This document shows positions 1-8,037 of a stretch of 64,000 bases of DNA, piece after piece; the stretch's first letter is position 1, and the number at the start of each line of letters is the position of its first letter. The stretch comes from Salinibacterium sp. ZJ450 (GTDB lineage Bacteria > Actinomycetota > Actinomycetes > Actinomycetales > Microbacteriaceae). The notes beneath the pieces were generated by a model that saw only the letters and a program-made list of their open reading frames with translations, was not told the DNA's origin and did no database searches. The DNA lies in the NCBI RefSeq assembly GCF_011751885.2, contig NZ_CP061771.1, forward strand, positions 2,232,001 through 2,296,000, given 5' to 3'. Position numbers and translations under genes: made by a program.

Positions 1-963
1 CTCGTTTTCGGTGCCACCCACCAAACGGATGCTGTGGCCGCCGAGGCACAGTCCGATCTGACCATCGCCTACAACGTCGCGGCAGGTCTCACACCGACCA
101 CAACAGGACTGGATGACCTCGCCGGCCAGTCGTTGGCCCCCGGGGTCTATTCCGGTGGTGACCTTTCCCTTACCGGTGAGCTCACCCTCGCGGGCACGGC
201 GGAATCCGTCTGGGTCTTCCAGGCCGCGAGCACATTGACCGCCGGATCGAGCGCACGCATCACCCTCACTGGAGGCGCCAGCGCCTGCAACGTCTTCTGG
301 CAGGTGGGAAGTTCCGCAACGCTCGGGAGTGGATCGCAATTCGCCGGGACGATTCTGGCCCGCGCCTCGATCACCGCGGTAACCGGAGCCGCGATCACCG
401 GTCGGCTGCTCGCCGACACCGGAGCAGTCACCCTCGACACGAACGTCGTCACGGCACCCGTCGCCTGCAGCGATGCCAGCGGGTCCGTGGTGTCTACCAG
501 CCCCGCGGTGTCGTCGTCGGCTCCGCCGGCAGCCGAGGTCGGTACCGACTACGCGTTCGCCGTCACGGCGACGGGAACTCCCGCGCCGACCTATGCGATC
601 AGCGCCGGCTCGCTGCCGGCCGGCCTGCAGCTGAACGGCACCAGCGGGATGATCTCGGGCACGCCGACGACCGCCGGGTCGTCGACCTTCACCATCACGG
701 TGAGCAACGGAACGGCACCGGACGCGGTCATCACCTTCACCGTTGTCACAGCTCAGGCGGCCGAGGCGGTTACACCTGACGCGCCGACTCCCCCCGCACC
801 GGCGTCCGCCGTTACCTCAGTGCCCACGCCCGACATCGTGACCGGCGAGATCTTGCCGGTTACCGGCGCCGACCCGACCGTCCCCCTTCTGGGAGGCGCA
901 ACACTCCTGGCACTCGGGCTCAGCGCCGTCCTGTGGCGGTCTCGCGCGATCCGAAGCCGGTAG
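1..963 (+). CDS. Ice-binding-like (DUF3494) surface protein with LPXTG anchor, 5' end outside the window
   Basis: The reading frame is open to the first base, so the signal peptide and protein start lie outside the window. The visible N-terminal ~145 residues match the DUF3494 / ice-binding-like beta-solenoid fold (LAPGVYSGG, VWVFQAASTL, NVFWQVGSSATLG, GTILARASI). A putative-Ig repeat follows (ASLPAGL-type, SGMISGTPTTAGSSTFTITV), then a Pro/Ala-rich linker. The C-terminus is a sortase signal: LPVTG, a hydrophobic stretch and an Arg-rich tail. This is an exported protein that sortase links to the wall. Family members bind ice or act as adhesins; which role applies here cannot be told. It converges on the ddl operon. 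Confidence 0.85.
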   Translation, partial: LVFGATHQTDAVAAEAQSDLTIAYNVAAGLTPTTTGLDDLAGQSLAPGVYSGGDLSLTGELTLAGTAESVWVFQAASTLTAGSSARITLTGGASACNVFWQVGSSATLGSGSQFAGTILARASITAVTGAAITGRLLADTGAVTLDTNVVTAPVACSDASGSVVSTSPAVSSSAPPAAEVGTDYAFAVTATGTPAPTYAISAGSLPAGLQLNGTSGMISGTPTTAGSSTFTITVSNGTAPDAVITFTVVTAQAAEAVTPDAPTPPAPASAVTSVPTPDIVTGEILPVTGADPTVPLLGGATLLALGLSAVLWRSRAIRSR

Positions 964-973
964 TAAAGGGCGC

Positions 974-2062
974 CTACCGGACGGTGTTGAGCCCGAGCGT
1001 GATCAGCTCGTCGATCAGCTGCGGGTAGCTGAGCCCCGACGCCATCCAGCACTTCGGGAACATCGAGATCGGCGTGAAGCCCGGCATCGTGTTCACCTCG
1101 TTGATCACGAAACCGGATGCGGTGAGGAAGAAGTCCACGCGGGCAAGCCCGGCGCCGCCGATCGCCTCGAACGCGCGGGCCGCCAGGTCCTGCATCTCGG
1201 CAAGCTCGGCCTCGCTGAGCGGGGCCGGGCAGACCAGGTCGATACCGGGGGCATCGAGGTATTTCGCGTCGAAGTCGTAGAAGTCGCGTCCGGTGACCAC
1301 GATCTCGCCGGCGAGGGAAACCCGCGGCGCCGCGCCGTCGAGCCCGCCGAGCACGCCGCACTCCACCTCGCGGCCGACCAGGGCGGCTTCGATCAGCACC
1401 TTGGAGTCCTCGGCGAAGCCGACCTCGAGCGCGTCGGCCAGCCCGGCAGGGCTAGCCACCCGGGTGACCCCGACGCTTGAGCCGGCGCGGGCGGGCTTCA
1501 CGAACACCGGCCAGCCGAGCGCGTCGGCGGCGGTTTCGACCCCTGCCCGGTCGGTGGCCCAGCGGCGCACGGTCACGGTCTCCCAAGGGGCCACGGCGAT
1601 GCCGGCATGCTGCAGCACGCTCTTGGTGAAGTGCTTGTCCATGCCCACCGCGGAGGCGAGCACGCCGGCGCCGACGTACGGGATGCCGGCCAGCTCGAGC
1701 AGACCCTGCACCGTGCCGTCCTCACCGAAGGGGCCGTGCAGGATCGGGAACGCCACGTCGACCTCGCCGAGCGAGGTGGTCTGGCCCGCGGCATCCGTCA
1801 CCGTGATTTCACGCGACAACGCGGACTCCGGCCAGTGGATGCGGGTGCCGTTGTCGTCGACCCCGGGCAGCGTGCTCGACAGAGCAAAGCGTGCCGCGTC
1901 ATCCGGCTGCAGCGTGAACGCGCCGTCGCGGGTGATGCCGATCGGGATGACGTCGTACTTGTCCCGGTCGATGGCCGACAGCACGCCGCCGGCGGTGGCG
2001 CAGCTGATCGAGTGCTCGGAGGATCGCCCGCCGAAGAGCAGGGCGACGGTTTGCTTGGGCAA
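974..2062 (-). CDS. ddl: D-alanine--D-alanine ligase
   Basis: ATP-grasp enzyme that joins two D-alanines for the peptidoglycan pentapeptide, in the cytoplasm. The N-terminal motif ALLFGGRSSEHSIS, the central PVFVKPARAGSSVGV and the C-terminal NEVNTMPGFT are characteristic, and 362 residues is the usual length. The start is TTG directly after the TAG stop of gpsA; a GGGGGAG ribosome site lies in the last gpsA codons, so translation is coupled. It is the last gene of the minus-strand run leuC-leuD-murA-plsC-gpsA-ddl, which groups wall and lipid precursor synthesis. Confidence 0.95.
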   Translation of the reverse strand: MPKQTVALLFGGRSSEHSISCATAGGVLSAIDRDKYDVIPIGITRDGAFTLQPDDAARFALSSTLPGVDDNGTRIHWPESALSREITVTDAAGQTTSLGEVDVAFPILHGPFGEDGTVQGLLELAGIPYVGAGVLASAVGMDKHFTKSVLQHAGIAVAPWETVTVRRWATDRAGVETAADALGWPVFVKPARAGSSVGVTRVASPAGLADALEVGFAEDSKVLIEAALVGREVECGVLGGLDGAAPRVSLAGEIVVTGRDFYDFDAKYLDAPGIDLVCPAPLSEAELAEMQDLAARAFEAIGGAGLARVDFFLTASGFVINEVNTMPGFTPISMFPKCWMASGLSYPQLIDELITLGLNTVR

Positions 2063-3148
2063 CTACTCCCCCTGCGGTTCGTCGGTGTCGGTGAGGTGCG
2101 GCGCGAGGTTGCGCGGCGCCAGGGTGCCGGCCAGCACCTGCTCCACCTGCTCGACGATGGGCATGTCGACGCCCTTGGATCGGGCCAGTTCGAGGATCGG
2201 CGCCACCGAGGCAAGGCCTTCCGCGGTCTGGTTCATCTGCTTCACGACGTCGGCGAACGCGTAACCCTGGCCGAGCAGGCGGCCAGCGGTGTTGTTGCGC
2301 GACAGCGGCGACTCGCAGGTGGCGATCAGGTCGCCGAGGCCGGCGAGGCCGGACAGCGTCTCGGCCTTCGCGCCGAAGGCCACCGCGAACTGGGTCATCT
2401 CGACCAGACCGCGGGTGATGATCGAGGCTTTGGTGTTCTCGCCGTAGCCGACCCCGTCGACGATGCCGATCGCGACGGCGATCAGGTTCTTCAGCACACC
2501 GCCGAACTCGGTGCCGATCACGTCGTTGTTGACGAAGCAGCGGAAGTACGGGTTGGTGGCGGTGGCCGCCACCAGGGCGGCGGTGTCGAGGCTGTCGGAT
2601 GCCACGACCGCAGCGGTCGGCTGGCGGCGGGCGATCTCGAGGGCCAGGTTGGGTCCGGATGCCACGGCGATCAGCTCGGGGTCGATGTCGAGTTCCTCGC
2701 GCACGATTTCGCTCATTCGACGACCGGTGCCCCGCTCGACACCCTTCATCAGGCTGATCACCGGCACGCCTGCGGGGATTAGCTGCCGCACGGCCTTGAG
2801 GTTCTCGCGCAGCGTCTGGCTCGGCACCGACAGGTACACCTGCTCTGCCCCGTCGAGCACACGCTCAATCCGCGAGTCGCTGACCAGCGCCAGCGGCAGG
2901 TTGATGCCGGGCAGGTAGTCGGAGTTGCGGTGTGTCTCGGTGATCTCCCGCGCGATCTCAGGGCGGCGGGCCCAGATCGAGACGTCCGATCCGCCCTCGG
3001 CGAGCACCTTGGCGAACGTGGTGCCCCAGCTGCCCGCGCCGAGTACCGCGATGCGACGACGCTCGGTCGGCACCGAGATGGTCTTCAAAGCCTCCGTGGT
3101 CACCGGTCCGGTTGCCAGTTTCGGCGGTTGTTCCCCCGTGTCGCTCAA
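2063..3148 (-). CDS. gpsA: NAD(P)+ glycerol-3-phosphate dehydrogenase
   Basis: Reduces dihydroxyacetone phosphate to sn-glycerol 3-phosphate, the backbone of phospholipids. A Rossmann motif IAVLGAGSWGTTFA follows a ~30-residue N-terminal extension, and the C-terminal domain has the expected KNLIAVAIGI and GLAGLGDLIATC segments. Length is 361 residues. The TTG start overlaps the TGA stop of plsC by 4 bases; an AAGGAG lies a little far upstream, so a start a few codons downstream is possible. Together with plsC it supplies and acylates glycerol phosphate. Confidence 0.94.
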   Translation of the reverse strand: MSDTGEQPPKLATGPVTTEALKTISVPTERRRIAVLGAGSWGTTFAKVLAEGGSDVSIWARRPEIAREITETHRNSDYLPGINLPLALVSDSRIERVLDGAEQVYLSVPSQTLRENLKAVRQLIPAGVPVISLMKGVERGTGRRMSEIVREELDIDPELIAVASGPNLALEIARRQPTAAVVASDSLDTAALVAATATNPYFRCFVNNDVIGTEFGGVLKNLIAVAIGIVDGVGYGENTKASIITRGLVEMTQFAVAFGAKAETLSGLAGLGDLIATCESPLSRNNTAGRLLGQGYAFADVVKQMNQTAEGLASVAPILELARSKGVDMPIVEQVEQVLAGTLAPRNLAPHLTDTDEPQGE

Positions 3149-3894
3149 AACCGACCAGTCTCCTTTTGGTTGTTCTTCGAAGGATCCCAGCGCTCAGCCG
3201 GAGCCTTCTCGCCGCGCAGGTCTTCAAGTAATGCCGTGATCGCGTCCATCAGCACGGCGGTCGCCGCGTTCAGGGTCTGGGAATCGAGCGGGCGTCCTTC
3301 GAACGCCGACAGGTCGACGGGATCACCGAATTTGATCACCACGCGCTTGCGTGGCGGCCAGAAGCTGATCGACTTCGAGTAACGCGCCATGATCCGCTGG
3401 GTGCCCCAGTGCGCGGCGGGAATCAGCGGGATTCCGGCTTCCAGGGCGAGTCGCACGGCACCGGTCTTGCCGCGCATCGGCCACAGGTCGGGGTCACGGG
3501 TGAGCGTTCCCTCCGGGTAGACGACCACGGCCGACTCCTGCTTGGCCAGGGTGCGGGCGGCCGCCACCGGGTCGTTGCCCCTCATGGCTCCGGCGCGCTC
3601 GACGGGGATCTGGCCGGATGCCTTCAGCAGCGCCTTCAGCACCGGCACCTTGAACAGGGAGGCCTTCGCCATGAAGCGAGGCACCCGTCCGCTGTACCAG
3701 ACAGCGGCACCCATCACGACGGGGTCGATCTCCGAGTAGTGGTTGGGCGCCAGCACGAACGCGCCCCGCTGGGGAACCTTCTGCCGGTCGATGATGTCGT
3801 AACGGCCGAGCCAGTTCATCAACGGCAGCGCCAGCGTAGCCAGCAGGTACCAGATGAATGTTCGCTCGGATTTGGGTTTCGGTTGCGTCGCCAC
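3145..3894 (-). CDS. 1-acyl-sn-glycerol-3-phosphate acyltransferase family protein
   Basis: PlsC-type membrane-associated acyltransferase that makes phosphatidate from lysophosphatidate. The catalytic NHxxxxD motif is visible as NHYSEIDPV (residues ~52-60), and the acceptor motif as VYPEGTLTRD (~125-134). A hydrophobic segment near the N-terminus (FIWYLLATLALPLMNWLG) probably contacts the membrane. It overlaps gpsA by 4 bases and starts 8 bases after the murA stop, so it lies in the same operon. The exact acyl acceptor cannot be read from sequence. Confidence 0.92.
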   Translation of the reverse strand: MATQPKPKSERTFIWYLLATLALPLMNWLGRYDIIDRQKVPQRGAFVLAPNHYSEIDPVVMGAAVWYSGRVPRFMAKASLFKVPVLKALLKASGQIPVERAGAMRGNDPVAAARTLAKQESAVVVYPEGTLTRDPDLWPMRGKTGAVRLALEAGIPLIPAAHWGTQRIMARYSKSISFWPPRKRVVIKFGDPVDLSAFEGRPLDSQTLNAATAVLMDAITALLEDLRGEKAPAERWDPSKNNQKETGRF

Positions 3895-3902
3895 CCTCCG
3901 AA

Positions 3903-5270
3903 TTATCCTTCGTAGGTGAAGTCGGCTCCAAGCTGACGCAGCTTGTCGATGAAGTGCTCGTACCCGCGGCTGATGATGCCGACATTGCTGATGGTCGACG
4001 CGCCCTCGGCGGTGAGCGCCGCGATCAGGTGGCTGAAGCCGCCGCGCAGGTCGGGCACGCGCACGTCGGCGCCGTGCAGCTTCGTGGGGCCGGTGATCAC
4101 CGCGGCCTGCTCCAGGGGGCGGCGTGGCACGCGGCGGGTGACGCCGGCCAGTCCGTCCTTGTGCACGACGATGTTCGCACCCATCTCGATCAGCGCCTCG
4201 GTGAAGCCGAACCGGTTCTCGTACACGGTTTCGTGCACGACGGAGGTTCCCTCCGCCTTGGTCAGCGCCACGATGAGCGGCTGCTGCCAGTCGGTCATGA
4301 AGCCGGGGTGCACGTCGGTCTCGACCACGACCGGCTTGAGCGTTCCACCGGGGTGGTAGAAGCGGATGCCGTCTTCGTGGATGTCGAACGCCCCACCGAC
4401 CTTGCGGAAGATGTTGAGGAACGTCATCAGGTCCTGCTGCTTGGCTCCCTCGACGAAGACGTCGCCCTCGGTGGCGAGTGCGGCGGAGGCCCAGCTGGCG
4501 GCTTCGTTGCGGTCGAAGATGGCGCGGTGCTCGTAGCCGCGCAGCTCGTCGACGCCCTCGATGAAGATCGTGCGGTTGGGTTCGACCGTGATGATCGCGC
4601 CCATCTTCTGCAGGATCATGATGAGGTCGGTGATCTCGGGTTCGATCGCCGCGTTCTTCAGCTCGGTGACGCCCTCGGCGAGCACCGCAGAGAGCAGCAC
4701 CTGCTCGGTGGCGCCAACGCTCGGGTAGGGCAGCGCGATGTTGGCGCCCTTCAGCCCGTCCGGAGCGGTGAGGTGGATGCCGTTCGGCTGTTTGTCGACG
4801 ACGGCCCCGAATGCGCGCAGCGCGTCGAGGTGGAAGTCGATCGGGCGGTCGCCGATGCGGCAGCCGCCGAGGTCGGGGATGAACGCCTCGCCCAGCTGGT
4901 GCAGCAGCGGACCACAGAACAGGATCGGGATGCGGCTGGAGCCGGCGTGCGCGTCGATCTCGGCGAAGTGCGCGCTCTTCACGCCGACCGGGTCGAGCAG
5001 CAGCTCGCCGGGGGCCGGCTGGGTCACGACGACGCCGTGCACCTCGAGCAGGCCGCGCACGACCTCAACGTCACTGATCTCGGGGACGTCCTTGAGCAGG
5101 CTGGGCGTCTGGCCGAGCAGCGCCGCGACCATCGCCTTGGTGACGAGGTTCTTGGCGCCGCGCACCGTGATGCGACCGTTCAGCGGCTTGCCGCCCCTGA
5201 TCACGATCTTGTCGGACTTCAATCCGACCCGCTCTCCGGCCTTTTGGGCGTCTTCGAGGAGGGAGTTCAC
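3903..5270 (-). CDS. murA: UDP-N-acetylglucosamine 1-carboxyvinyltransferase
   Basis: First committed step of peptidoglycan synthesis: transfers enolpyruvate from phosphoenolpyruvate to UDP-GlcNAc. The two-domain EPSP-synthase-like fold is evident; the N-terminal RGAKNLVTKAMVAALL motif holds the substrate-binding Lys-Asn, and the active-site Cys is kept (Cys137 in GGCRIGDRPID), predicting fosfomycin sensitivity. The 455 residues are longer than the usual ~420 because of an N-terminal extension (NSLLEDAQKAGERVG). GTG start directly after the leuD stop. Confidence 0.95.
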   Translation of the reverse strand: MNSLLEDAQKAGERVGLKSDKIVIRGGKPLNGRITVRGAKNLVTKAMVAALLGQTPSLLKDVPEISDVEVVRGLLEVHGVVVTQPAPGELLLDPVGVKSAHFAEIDAHAGSSRIPILFCGPLLHQLGEAFIPDLGGCRIGDRPIDFHLDALRAFGAVVDKQPNGIHLTAPDGLKGANIALPYPSVGATEQVLLSAVLAEGVTELKNAAIEPEITDLIMILQKMGAIITVEPNRTIFIEGVDELRGYEHRAIFDRNEAASWASAALATEGDVFVEGAKQQDLMTFLNIFRKVGGAFDIHEDGIRFYHPGGTLKPVVVETDVHPGFMTDWQQPLIVALTKAEGTSVVHETVYENRFGFTEALIEMGANIVVHKDGLAGVTRRVPRRPLEQAAVITGPTKLHGADVRVPDLRGGFSHLIAALTAEGASTISNVGIISRGYEHFIDKLRQLGADFTYEG

Positions 5271-5867
5271 TTATTTCACCGGCAATGTCTTGGGCCGCCA
5301 GCTTTCGCGGCGAGCTTCGAATTCTGTTATCTGAGCTTCATTGCGCAGTGTGAGGGCAATATCGTCTAGCCCTTCGAGTAAGCGCCATCGAGTGTAATCG
5401 TCGATCTCGAATGGCACCTGATAGTCGCCCGCCGTGGCGGTTTTCGACTCCAGATCCACGGTCACCTCGAGGCCGGGCTGCGACTCGATGAGCGCCCACA
5501 GTTGTTCCGTCTGTTCCTGGGTGATGACGCCCGCGAGCAGCCCCTGTTTGCCGGCGTTGCTGCGGAAGATGTCGGCGAACTTCGGGCTGAGCACGGCCTG
5601 GAACCCGTAGTCGCGCAGCGCCCAAACGGCGTGCTCGCGGCTGGATCCGGTGCCGAAATCTGGGCCGGCGATCAGGATGCGCGCGCCCTGGTAGCGGTCG
5701 TGATTCAGCACGAACTCCGGGTCCTGCCGCCACGCGGCGAACAGGGCGTCTTCGAAGCCGGTCTTGGTGACGCGCTTCAGGTACACCGCGGGGATGATCT
5801 GGTCGGTGTCAACGTTCGACCGGCGCAGCGGAACCGCGATTCCGGAAACGGAAGTGATCTTGTCCAT
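5271..5867 (-). CDS. leuD: 3-isopropylmalate dehydratase small subunit
   Basis: Swivelling small subunit of isopropylmalate isomerase, which acts with LeuC in leucine synthesis. The family signature is clear: [16 protein letters not shown] and [14 protein letters not shown]. The start is the ATG of MDKITSV; it overlaps the leuC stop as TAATG. An in-frame codon 7 triplets upstream lies inside leuC and is not needed. Length 198 residues is normal. The gene abuts murA, so wall synthesis may be co-transcribed with leucine synthesis. Confidence 0.95.
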   Translation of the reverse strand: MDKITSVSGIAVPLRRSNVDTDQIIPAVYLKRVTKTGFEDALFAAWRQDPEFVLNHDRYQGARILIAGPDFGTGSSREHAVWALRDYGFQAVLSPKFADIFRSNAGKQGLLAGVITQEQTEQLWALIESQPGLEVTVDLESKTATAGDYQVPFEIDDYTRWRLLEGLDDIALTLRNEAQITEFEARRESWRPKTLPVK

Positions 5868-7294
5868 TAGTTGGCCTCCAGGTCCCACGGGCTAGACAGC
5901 GTACCGCGCACTGCGGTGGCGGCCGCCACCAGTGGCGACACCAGGTGCGTGCGTCCACCCTTGCCCTGCCGGCCTTCAAAGTTGCGGTTGGATGTCGAGG
6001 CGCACCGTTCGCCCGGCGCCAACTGGTCGGGGTTCATGCCGAGGCACATCGAGCATCCGGCGAACCGCCACTCCGCACCGAAGTCGGTGATGATCTTGTC
6101 GAGACCTTCAGCCTCGGCTTCGAGCCGAACTCTGGCGGACCCGGGAACAACCATCACGCGCACACCCTCGGCCTTCTTCTTGCCCTGAATGATCGACGCG
6201 AACGCGCGCAGGTCTTCAATGCGGCTGTTGGTGCATGAGCCCATGAACACGGCGTCGACCTTGATCTGCTTCAACGGGGTGCCCGCGGCGAGGTCCATGT
6301 ACTCCAGCGCCCGTTCGGCCGCGGCACGGTCGTTCGGGTCGGCGAAGTCTTCGGGGTTCGGCACGGTGTCGCTCAGCGAGACGCCCTGGCCGGGGTTCGT
6401 TCCCCAGGTGACGAACGGTTCCAGTTCGGTGGCGTCGATCAGCACCTCGGCGTCGAATTCGGCGCCCTCGTCGGTGGGCAGCGTCTTCCAGTATTCGACG
6501 GCGGCGTCCCAGTCCGCGCCCTCGGGCGCGTGCTGACGCCCCTTGAGGTACTCGAACGTGGTGTCATCCGGAGCGACCATGCCGGCGCGGGCGCCCGCCT
6601 CGATCGACATGTTGCAGATCGTCATCCGGCCCTCCATGGAGAGCGAGCGGATGGCGCTGCCGCGGTATTCGAGCACGTAGCCCTGGCCGCCGCCTGTGCC
6701 GATCTTGGCGATCACGGCGAGGATGATGTCCTTCGCGGTGACGCCCGGGCGCAACTCGCCGTCGACGGTGATCGCCATCGTCTTGAACGGCTTCAGCGGC
6801 AGGGTCTGCGTGGCCATCACGTGCTCGACCTCGCTGGTGCCGATACCGAACGCCATGGCGCCAAACGCGCCGTGCGTGCTGGTGTGCGAGTCGCCGCAGA
6901 CCACGGTGATGCCGGGCATCGTCAGCCCCAGCTGCGGGCCGACCACGTGCACGATGCCCTGCTCCTTATCGCCGAGGGAGTGCAGGCGAACCCCGAACTC
7001 CTGGGCGTTCTTGCGGAGCGTCTCGATCTGGATGCGGCTGGTCGGGTCGGCGATCGGCCGGTCGATGTTCAGCGTCGGCGTGTTGTGGTCCTCGGTGCCG
7101 ATGGTGAGGTCGAGCCGGCGCACCGGACGCCCAGCCAGACGCAGGCCGTCGAAGGCTTGCGGGCTGGTGACCTCGTGGATGAGGTGCAGGTCGATATAGA
7201 TCAGGTCGGGGTTGCCGTTATCGCCCTTGACGACGACGTGGTCATCCCACACCTTTTCGGCAAGCGTGCGCGGTCGTTCTGTAACTGCATTCAT
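5867..7294 (-). CDS. leuC: 3-isopropylmalate dehydratase large subunit
   Basis: Large catalytic subunit with a [4Fe-4S] cluster that isomerises 2- to 3-isopropylmalate. Cluster-binding Cys appear in [11 protein letters not shown] and in the [10 protein letters not shown] segment; the aconitase-fold motif [21 protein letters not shown] is present. The start is ATG at 7294 ([16 protein letters not shown]) with AAGGA upstream; the frame stays open further upstream but encodes no family sequence there. Length 475 residues is typical. A leader peptide and hairpin precede it. Confidence 0.95.
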   Translation of the reverse strand: MNAVTERPRTLAEKVWDDHVVVKGDNGNPDLIYIDLHLIHEVTSPQAFDGLRLAGRPVRRLDLTIGTEDHNTPTLNIDRPIADPTSRIQIETLRKNAQEFGVRLHSLGDKEQGIVHVVGPQLGLTMPGITVVCGDSHTSTHGAFGAMAFGIGTSEVEHVMATQTLPLKPFKTMAITVDGELRPGVTAKDIILAVIAKIGTGGGQGYVLEYRGSAIRSLSMEGRMTICNMSIEAGARAGMVAPDDTTFEYLKGRQHAPEGADWDAAVEYWKTLPTDEGAEFDAEVLIDATELEPFVTWGTNPGQGVSLSDTVPNPEDFADPNDRAAAERALEYMDLAAGTPLKQIKVDAVFMGSCTNSRIEDLRAFASIIQGKKKAEGVRVMVVPGSARVRLEAEAEGLDKIITDFGAEWRFAGCSMCLGMNPDQLAPGERCASTSNRNFEGRQGKGGRTHLVSPLVAAATAVRGTLSSPWDLEAN

Positions 7295-7340
7295 GAGAGC
7301 GGATTCCTTGGATAGAAGTTGGATCAGCCGATGACAAACT

Positions 7341-7378
7341 CCGCGACGAGGGAGGCCTGGAACTAGGACTCGTCGCGG
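7341..7378 (-). promoter_or_regulatory. Hairpin in the leuC leader, candidate attenuator element
   Basis: A perfect 10-bp inverted repeat (CCGCGACGAG / CTCGTCGCGG) encloses an 18-base loop. Its 5' arm lies in the last sense codons of the leader peptide, so a ribosome stalled on the Leu codons just before it would change folding. The leuC ribosome site is ~35 bases downstream. The arrangement fits translation-coupled attenuation; no poly-U tract follows, so control may be of translation or Rho access. Confidence 0.5.
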
Positions 7379-7407
7379 CAGCCAAGAAGCAGGAAGCCGA
7401 ACAACAT
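7363..7407 (-). CDS. Putative leucine leader peptide (14 aa)
   Basis: A short frame reads [14 protein letters not shown] and stops. Four of 14 codons are Leu, three of them consecutive, 69 bases before the leuC start. No Shine-Dalgarno sequence is seen, but TATTCT (7415-7420) lies 7 bases before the ATG, the spacing of a -10 box for a leaderless transcript beginning at the ATG; the -35 is weak. Leu leader peptides before leu genes are known from actinobacterial comparative work; the assignment here is inference from composition and position. Confidence 0.5.
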   Translation of the reverse strand: MLFGFLLLGCRDES

Positions 7408-7499
7408 GGAAGCGAGAATACCACCCGTATGGGGCGCGGGACGCTGCGACGGCAGCATGATCCGCACATTCTCGGAACCGAATGCCGCGCGGGACGAGC

Positions 7500-8033
7500 T
7501 CATTGCCGTTGCAGTCTGACGGAGTAGTTGCCAAGGAGAACACTGGTGCCATCCGGCACCGTCTCCCGCTGGCCGGCGTGCACCACTACGTCACCGTCCG
7601 TGCCGTTCAGGACGACACCGTTGGTGGAGTTCAGGTCGTGCAGCCAGAGCGCTTCGCCGTCCAGCTCGAAGGCGGCGTGGGTCTTCGACACCGACTTCTC
7701 GGGGTCGATCACCGGGATCAGGGTGGCGTCGGGCCACTGGGCGGGCGTGGTCGGGTTGCGGCCGATCACCGCGGCACCACCGAGGATCGGGATGCGGCGA
7801 CCGTCAGGCAGCACGATCGTCCAGCCCGCAGGCGTGGTTGCGACGATCTCCCCGGTCTCGGGCGCCGCCACGATTCCGACCGGACCGGGGAAGAACGCCG
7901 GGATCTCGGCGGCACGCTCGGTCGACACCTGCCGGCGGGCGACCTTGTGCGTTCCGGATTCCAGGTCGGGATGCTGCGGGATGAGGCCGGGCGGAGGCGC
8001 GATCATCGGGCGCTTGGCGGGCTGGTCGCTCAT
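7500..8033 (-). CDS. FHA domain protein
   Basis: A 177-residue cytoplasmic protein with a C-terminal forkhead-associated domain that binds phosphothreonine: [36 protein letters not shown]. The N-terminal half is Pro-rich and of unknown fold. The start [10 protein letters not shown] lies 4 bases after the upstream gene's stop with AGGAG before it. It is the last gene of the minus-strand kinase/surface-protein cluster, so its likely ligand is a protein phosphorylated by the kinase at 18864-20570. Confidence 0.85.
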   Translation of the reverse strand: MSDQPAKRPMIAPPPGLIPQHPDLESGTHKVARRQVSTERAAEIPAFFPGPVGIVAAPETGEIVATTPAGWTIVLPDGRRIPILGGAAVIGRNPTTPAQWPDATLIPVIDPEKSVSKTHAAFELDGEALWLHDLNSTNGVVLNGTDGDVVVHAGQRETVPDGTSVLLGNYSVRLQRQ

Positions 8034-8037
8034 TCGG

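Noticed and set aside
3858-5369. 503-codon plus-strand frame opposite murA
   Set aside because: murA is certain from its active-site and fold motifs; the antisense frame has no homology features.
5868-5888. Upstream extension of leuD
   Set aside because: The added residues lie inside leuC, while the ATG at 5867 gives the family's normal N-terminus and a TAATG coupling.
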